From: Candidatus Bathyarchaeota archaeon
GTDB lineage: Archaea; Thermoproteota; Bathyarchaeia; Bathyarchaeales; Bathycorpusculaceae
Length of the DNA stretch: 8,288 nt
Assembly: GCA_030589055.1 (NCBI GenBank)
Contig: JAUUWK010000040.1
Location: 1-8,288 of the forward strand
Direction: 5' to 3'
Every line of letters begins with the position of its first letter. Positions within the stretch are counted from its first letter, which is position 1. The notes under the pieces were generated by a model that did not search any database, was not told the origin of the DNA, and saw nothing but the letters and a program-made list of their open reading frames with translations. A program made the position numbers and the translations under genes. Positions 6,671-8,288 of this stretch are shown piece by piece.

Positions 6671-6689
6671 AAGCCTAATATAAAGGCTT
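6671..6689 (-). promoter_or_regulatory. Inverted repeat containing the TATA box of the rps19e-ftsY operon
   Basis: The sequence is a perfect 6-bp inverted repeat (AAGCCT at 6671-6676, AGGCTT at 6684-6689) with a 7-base centre. Read on the minus strand, the centre and its edge form TTTATATT, an archaeal TATA box, identical in core to the secE promoter. The expected transcription start is near 6655, giving a leader of about 22 bases that contains the GAGGA site of rps19e. The repeat starts directly after the stop codon of the YhbY gene, so in RNA it would also form a hairpin at the 3' end of that message. It may be operator, terminator or both. Confidence 0.5.
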
Positions 6690-6971
6690 TCACTTTTTAC
6701 GACGCTTATAAAGCATGAACGTATGACCTCTAACTTCGGCCAAAGAAGCCTCGGTTTGTTCAGCTATTCTTGAGGCGATTTCCTTGGCTCCATCTCTGTC
6801 AAGAGCACTTTGCAAAATTTTGATCTTAACCATTTCCTTTCTCTCTAACTGTTTCTCAATTTCCTTCAACAACTCCTGCGAAACTCGATTCTTGCCAATC
6901 CGTATCGTAGGTCTTTCTCCACCTAGCTGGCGCTTGATGCGACGTTTCATTCCAGCAGTCAGTTTACTCAT
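6690..6971 (-). CDS. YhbY/CRM-domain RNA-binding protein
   Basis: The 93-residue basic protein consists of one CRM domain: MSKLTAGMKRRIKRQLGGER, an IRIGKNRVSQELLKEIEKQLE segment, the VKIKILQSALD strand, and the C-terminal GHTFMLYKRRKK, where the conserved Gly and LYKR belong to the family signature. CRM proteins bind structured RNA; bacterial YhbY associates with pre-50S ribosomes. The archaeal version is usually beside the RNase P protein gene, as here. ATG overlaps the rnp4 stop as ATGA (6968-6971), implying coupled translation. It is the last gene of the short operon, 58 bases ahead of rps19e. Confidence 0.93.
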   Translation of the reverse strand: MSKLTAGMKRRIKRQLGGERPTIRIGKNRVSQELLKEIEKQLERKEMVKIKILQSALDRDGAKEIASRIAEQTEASLAEVRGHTFMLYKRRKK

Positions 6972-7291
6972 AGCTTTGCTTTCTCCTTTCCTTTTCCTAG
7001 TGGCATTCGCATGTGCTTACCGCAGTTTAGACATGTAATTACCACGTGAGGCTCTCTCTTCTGCTTTATGCGCACACGACAATTCACACCGGGTAAAATA
7101 AAGCTTTTACAATGCCTGCAAACTTGACGTCTATACTCCCTCGGCAAACGAACCCTAGCTGCCATAGCTACTTTCCTAGCAATATTTACATAACGTTGCG
7201 CCAACGGTGGATCTTCATGAATACTTTCCATTGCTAAATGGAAAAGTTTCCGAACACGTTGGATTGCTATACGTTTAGTTGCGGTTTTCAT
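6968..7291 (-). CDS. rnp4: Ribonuclease P protein component 4 (Rpp21/Rpr2 type)
   Basis: The 107-residue protein has an N-terminal helical part (RIAIQRVRKLFHLAMESIHE; RYVNIARKVAMAARVRLP) and a zinc-ribbon with Cys at 58, 61, 87 and 90 (VCRHCKSF; ITCLNCGKH), plus the PGVNCRVRI segment typical of Rpp21. With Rpp29 it binds the specificity domain of RNase P RNA and supports 5' maturation of tRNAs. ATG at 7291 overlaps the stop of the small gene upstream as ATGA, and its stop overlaps the YhbY start the same way. The tRNA-Leu gene, a likely RNase P substrate, lies about 370 bases upstream on the same strand. Confidence 0.95.
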   Translation of the reverse strand: MKTATKRIAIQRVRKLFHLAMESIHEDPPLAQRYVNIARKVAMAARVRLPREYRRQVCRHCKSFILPGVNCRVRIKQKREPHVVITCLNCGKHMRMPLGKGKEKAKL

Positions 7292-7506
7292 TCTTTGCAG
7301 TTTTCCCCGTTCAGCAGATTACAATATTCCTTAGCAAAATTAGCTTTTCCCTTGAATCCTCTACCTTTGATTTGCTGTTTAGATTTAAATATACTTAGAA
7401 GGCTGTGTGAATCAAGTGTTTTCATGAAAATGAGGTCTGCGTCAAGATTTCTCTGCTCGAGTATGATTATCATTTTCTCTTTGTAGAGTTGAATAGTTGA
7501 CAACAC
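7288..7506 (-). CDS. Small uncharacterised protein coupled to rnp4
   Basis: I do not recognise this protein. From GTG at 7506 it is 72 residues; from ATG at 7473 it is 61 (MIIILEQRNLDADLIFMKTL). Neither start has a clear ribosome-binding site. It is basic, mixed alpha/beta in appearance, with a KSKQQIKGRGFKGKANFAKE patch (Lys/Gly-rich, possibly nucleic-acid binding) and a C-terminal end with two Cys (KEYCNLLNGENCKE). No membrane segment is seen. The best evidence that it is real is the ATGA overlap with rnp4 and a TATA box 60 bases upstream. The frame stays open back to a TAG at 7561-7563 with lysine-rich codons but no start codon, so an N-terminally shortened remnant is possible. Confidence 0.6.
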   Translation of the reverse strand: MLSTIQLYKEKMIIILEQRNLDADLIFMKTLDSHSLLSIFKSKQQIKGRGFKGKANFAKEYCNLLNGENCKE

Positions 7507-7566
7507 TATGTTTTCTGCAGCCCCATTCTTCCATCGCCTCTGCTTTCGTTTGTCGTGCTTCTACGC

Positions 7567-7572
7567 TTTATA
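7567..7572 (-). promoter_or_regulatory. Probable TATA box for the rnp4-YhbY operon
   Basis: The minus strand reads GTAACGTATAAAGCG, with TATAAA at 7572-7567. Transcription would start near 7544, leaving about 40 bases before GTG 7506 or about 70 before ATG 7473. It lies between tRNA-Leu and the small gene, where a promoter is needed if tRNA transcription stops after the tRNA. Confidence 0.4.
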
Positions 7573-7658
7573 CGTTACTCTGAAAACTAAATTTTTCTGC
7601 TTTAAGGTCAACATAGCTGGTGTGTCTTGGACTGTCCTTTTGCAGCCATCAGGAGAGC

Positions 7659-7772
7659 TGGTGCGGGGGGTGGGATTTGAACCCACGGAGGCCTGCGCCA
7701 GAGGATCTTAAGTCCTCCCCCATATCTTAGGCTTTCTGGCCGCCTATTTAGACCTGGCTCGGGTACCCCCGC
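7659..7772 (-). tRNA. tRNA-Leu (anticodon UAA) with about 25 extra bases, probable non-canonical intron
   Basis: On the minus strand: acceptor GCGGGGG (7772-7766) pairs with CCCCCGC (7669-7663), discriminator A at 7662, and CCA is encoded (7661-7659). Anticodon stem GAGGA/TCCTC (7717-7713, 7705-7701) encloses CTTAAGA, giving anticodon UAA at 7710-7708. A type II variable arm follows, then T-arm GTGGG-TTCAAAT-CCCAC. Between GGTC of the D-loop (7754-7751) and GGGG before the anticodon stem (7721-7718) lie 29 bases instead of the 3-4 expected. They include a TAGGC/GCCTA hairpin (7746-7742, 7732-7728). The neatest reading is an intron of about 25 bases in the D-loop/D-stem, with CCC/GGG as the mature D-stem; an alternative D-stem CCG/CGG puts the insertion just after it. 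Confidence 0.9.
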
Positions 7773-7797
7773 TGAGCGTTAATGTTGAAGATGTCTT

Positions 7798-7808
7798 GTA
7801 TAGTTTAA
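7798..7808 (-). promoter_or_regulatory. Probable tRNA-Leu promoter
   Basis: The minus strand reads CTTAAACTATA at 7808-7798, centred about 31 bases before the mature 5' end at 7772. It is AT-rich and TATA-like, and would give a very short 5' leader for RNase P to remove. It is not a consensus match. Confidence 0.35.
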
Positions 7809-8041
7809 GTTTTTTGCATATTGAATGCATTTAGTTGAAATTTGTATTTTGCTTTGCTATTATTGCGCGCGCTACGGAATGGATAATAGAAACATGGTTA
7901 GCGTTGTTTGTGTAAAATGAAATAGAGCGGTTGCCTAGTCATCAGGCAAACAAGGTGTAAAGGAAAAACCTACAAATACTATTGTGTTGAACATCATATG
8001 GGTAACGAGATCAAATGGTGTTAGATGAGTAAGTATCAGGG

Positions 8042-8069
8042 CTTACAGAATCAGTGTAAGACGCTGATT
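8042..8069 (+). other. Candidate H-type RNA pseudoknot
   Basis: Stem 1 is CTTACA (8042-8047) with TGTAAG (8055-8060). Its loop contains AATCAG (8049-8054), which is perfectly complementary to CTGATT (8064-8069), 3 bases downstream. Loop 1 is one base (G8048), no base separates the two stems, and loop 3 is ACG; 6 + 6 bp could stack coaxially. Upstream copies of the same pairing partners (GTAAG 8029-8033, ATCAG 8035-8039) offer alternative helices. Whether the region is transcribed is unknown. Confidence 0.4.
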
Positions 8070-8134
8070 TGCAGATGGGTACATTAAGTAACAGAAGTGC
8101 AAAAAATCTGATCTAGACTTAGAATAAAAAAAGC

Positions 8135-8233
8135 GCCGGGGTAGCCTAGCCTGGTTAGGGCGCCAGACTCATACTGTGGCGAGCGTCGAGGCCACGCCCC
8201 CACAAGACCCGCGCGCGACGCCCGCTCCCGGCA
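8135..8233 (+). tRNA. tRNA-Met(CAU)-like gene: clear 5' half, no recognisable T-arm
   Basis: Bases 8135-8173 form a good archaeal elongator tRNA-Met 5' half: acceptor strand GCCGGGG (8135-8141), TA, D-stem GCCT/GGGC (8144-8147, 8158-8161) with the TAGCCTAGCCTGG box-A-like sequence, G26, anticodon-stem strand CCAGA (8163-8167) and loop C-T-CAT-A with U33 and anticodon CAU (8170-8172). After A37 the expected TCTGG and a TTCRA-containing T-arm do not appear before the window ends. Instead a GC-rich stretch follows with hairpin GTGGC/GCCAC (8176-8180, 8191-8195) and complementary GCGTCG/CGACGC (8183-8188, 8216-8221). TCCCGGC plus A (8226-8233) could pair with the acceptor strand, suggesting a closed 99-base unit, but no CCA is encoded. 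It could be a 5' half of a split tRNA, an intron-containing gene continuing beyond the window, or a decayed gene. Confidence 0.65.
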
Positions 8234-8269
8234 CTAATCCATCATGAAAAGAAGCCTAATCCGAGACCG

Positions 8270-8286
8270 CCGGTTAGCATAACCGG
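8270..8286 (+). repeat. Perfect 7-bp hairpin at the window edge
   Basis: CCGGTTA (8270-8276) and TAACCGG (8280-8286) are exact complements around GCA. An alternative pairing is ATCCG (8259-8263) with CGGAT (8284-8288). There is no T-run in view, so it is not a typical terminator. It might belong to a following RNA gene, or to the tRNA-like locus before it. Confidence 0.5.
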
Positions 8287-8288
8287 AT

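Larger units (their letters stand above)
7773..8134 (+). other. Gene-free spacer between two tRNA loci with RNA-like folds
   Basis: No protein frame longer than about 20 codons with a plausible start was found on either strand in these 362 bases. The spacer holds the tRNA-Leu promoter candidate, an alternating GCGCGCGC (7865-7872), a perfect hairpin TTGCCT/AGGCAA with a 7-base loop (7931-7936, 7944-7949), and a group of competing helices including an H-type pseudoknot at 8042-8069. Tiny nested plus-strand frames start at ATG 7998 (MGNEIKWC) and ATG 8015 (MVLDE); I do not claim them as genes. The cluster of folds leaves room for an untranslated RNA, but no known class was recognised. Confidence 0.5.

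Noticed and set aside
7561..7614. Amber readthrough or pyrrolysine-type use of the TAG upstream of the small gene
   Set aside because: A TATA box at 7567-7572 would place the transcript start downstream of this TAG, and no pyrrolysine genes or readthrough signals are in view.
7508..7711. Plus-strand frame of 67 codons ending in RGVGFEPTEACARGS
   Set aside because: It is the antisense translation of the tRNA-Leu T-arm and variable arm; GVGFEPT is a well-known artefact of this kind. No ribosome-binding site was seen.
7865..7872. GCGCGCGC tract as a Z-DNA or regulatory site
   Set aside because: Eight alternating bases are too short to support a function without further context.
7950..8070. C/D box guide RNA on either strand of the spacer
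   Set aside because: CTGA and TGATGA-like words occur (for example 7936-7946 on the minus strand), but C, D', C' and D boxes never appear together at the spacing of archaeal guides.
1..8288. CRISPR arrays, insertion sequences or phage genes
   Set aside because: No spaced direct repeats, transposase motifs or integrase motifs were found; the protein genes form ordinary core archaeal clusters.

Overview
The window is archaeal chromosomal DNA. Ribosomal proteins L31e, L39e, L18Ae/LX and S19e, aIF6, prefoldin alpha, Spt5, SecE, FtsY, a PDCD5-family protein, the Rpp21-type RNase P protein and the archaeal D-aminoacyl-tRNA deacylase DtdA together occur only in Archaea. TATA-like promoters, GGTG/GGAG ribosome-binding sites, many TTG starts and apparently interrupted tRNA genes fit this. 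A member of the TACK group, possibly a Bathyarchaeia-like lineage, is my inference; no single marker here proves it. The proteins are AT-leaning, while the two tRNA loci are sharply GC-rich.

Layout. 1-912 (minus): secE, spt5 and the first 76 codons of rpl11, behind a strong TATA box (941-950). 1032-1862 (minus): dtdA. 1966-2880 (plus): an ornithine-transcarbamylase-like gene, the only protein gene on the plus strand; it is divergent from dtdA and ends 4 bp from ftsY. 2885-6631 (minus): a tightly packed operon read rps19e, PDCD5, rpl39e, rpl31e, aif6, rpl18a, pfdA, ftsY. Its genes overlap or sit a few bases apart, and its probable promoter lies in an inverted repeat at 6671-6689. 6690-7506 (minus): a small unknown gene, rnp4 and a YhbY-type CRM protein, joined by two ATGA overlaps. 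7659-7772 (minus): tRNA-Leu(UAA) with about 25 extra bases. 7773-8134: a gene-free spacer with several RNA-like folds. From 8135 (plus): a tRNA-Met(CAU)-like 5' half with no recognisable T-arm.

Function. Almost everything serves making, processing or targeting of proteins: ribosomal proteins and the anti-association factor aIF6, the chaperone prefoldin, the SRP receptor FtsY, translocon subunit SecE, elongation factor Spt5, tRNA quality control (DtdA) and tRNA maturation (RNase P).

The protein genes are mostly conventional. The unusual parts are the tRNA-Met-like locus at the right edge (split, long-intron or decayed), the tRNA-Leu insertion, an H-type pseudoknot candidate at 8042-8069, the very long acidic N-terminus of L31e, and altered substrate-side motifs in the transcarbamylase.
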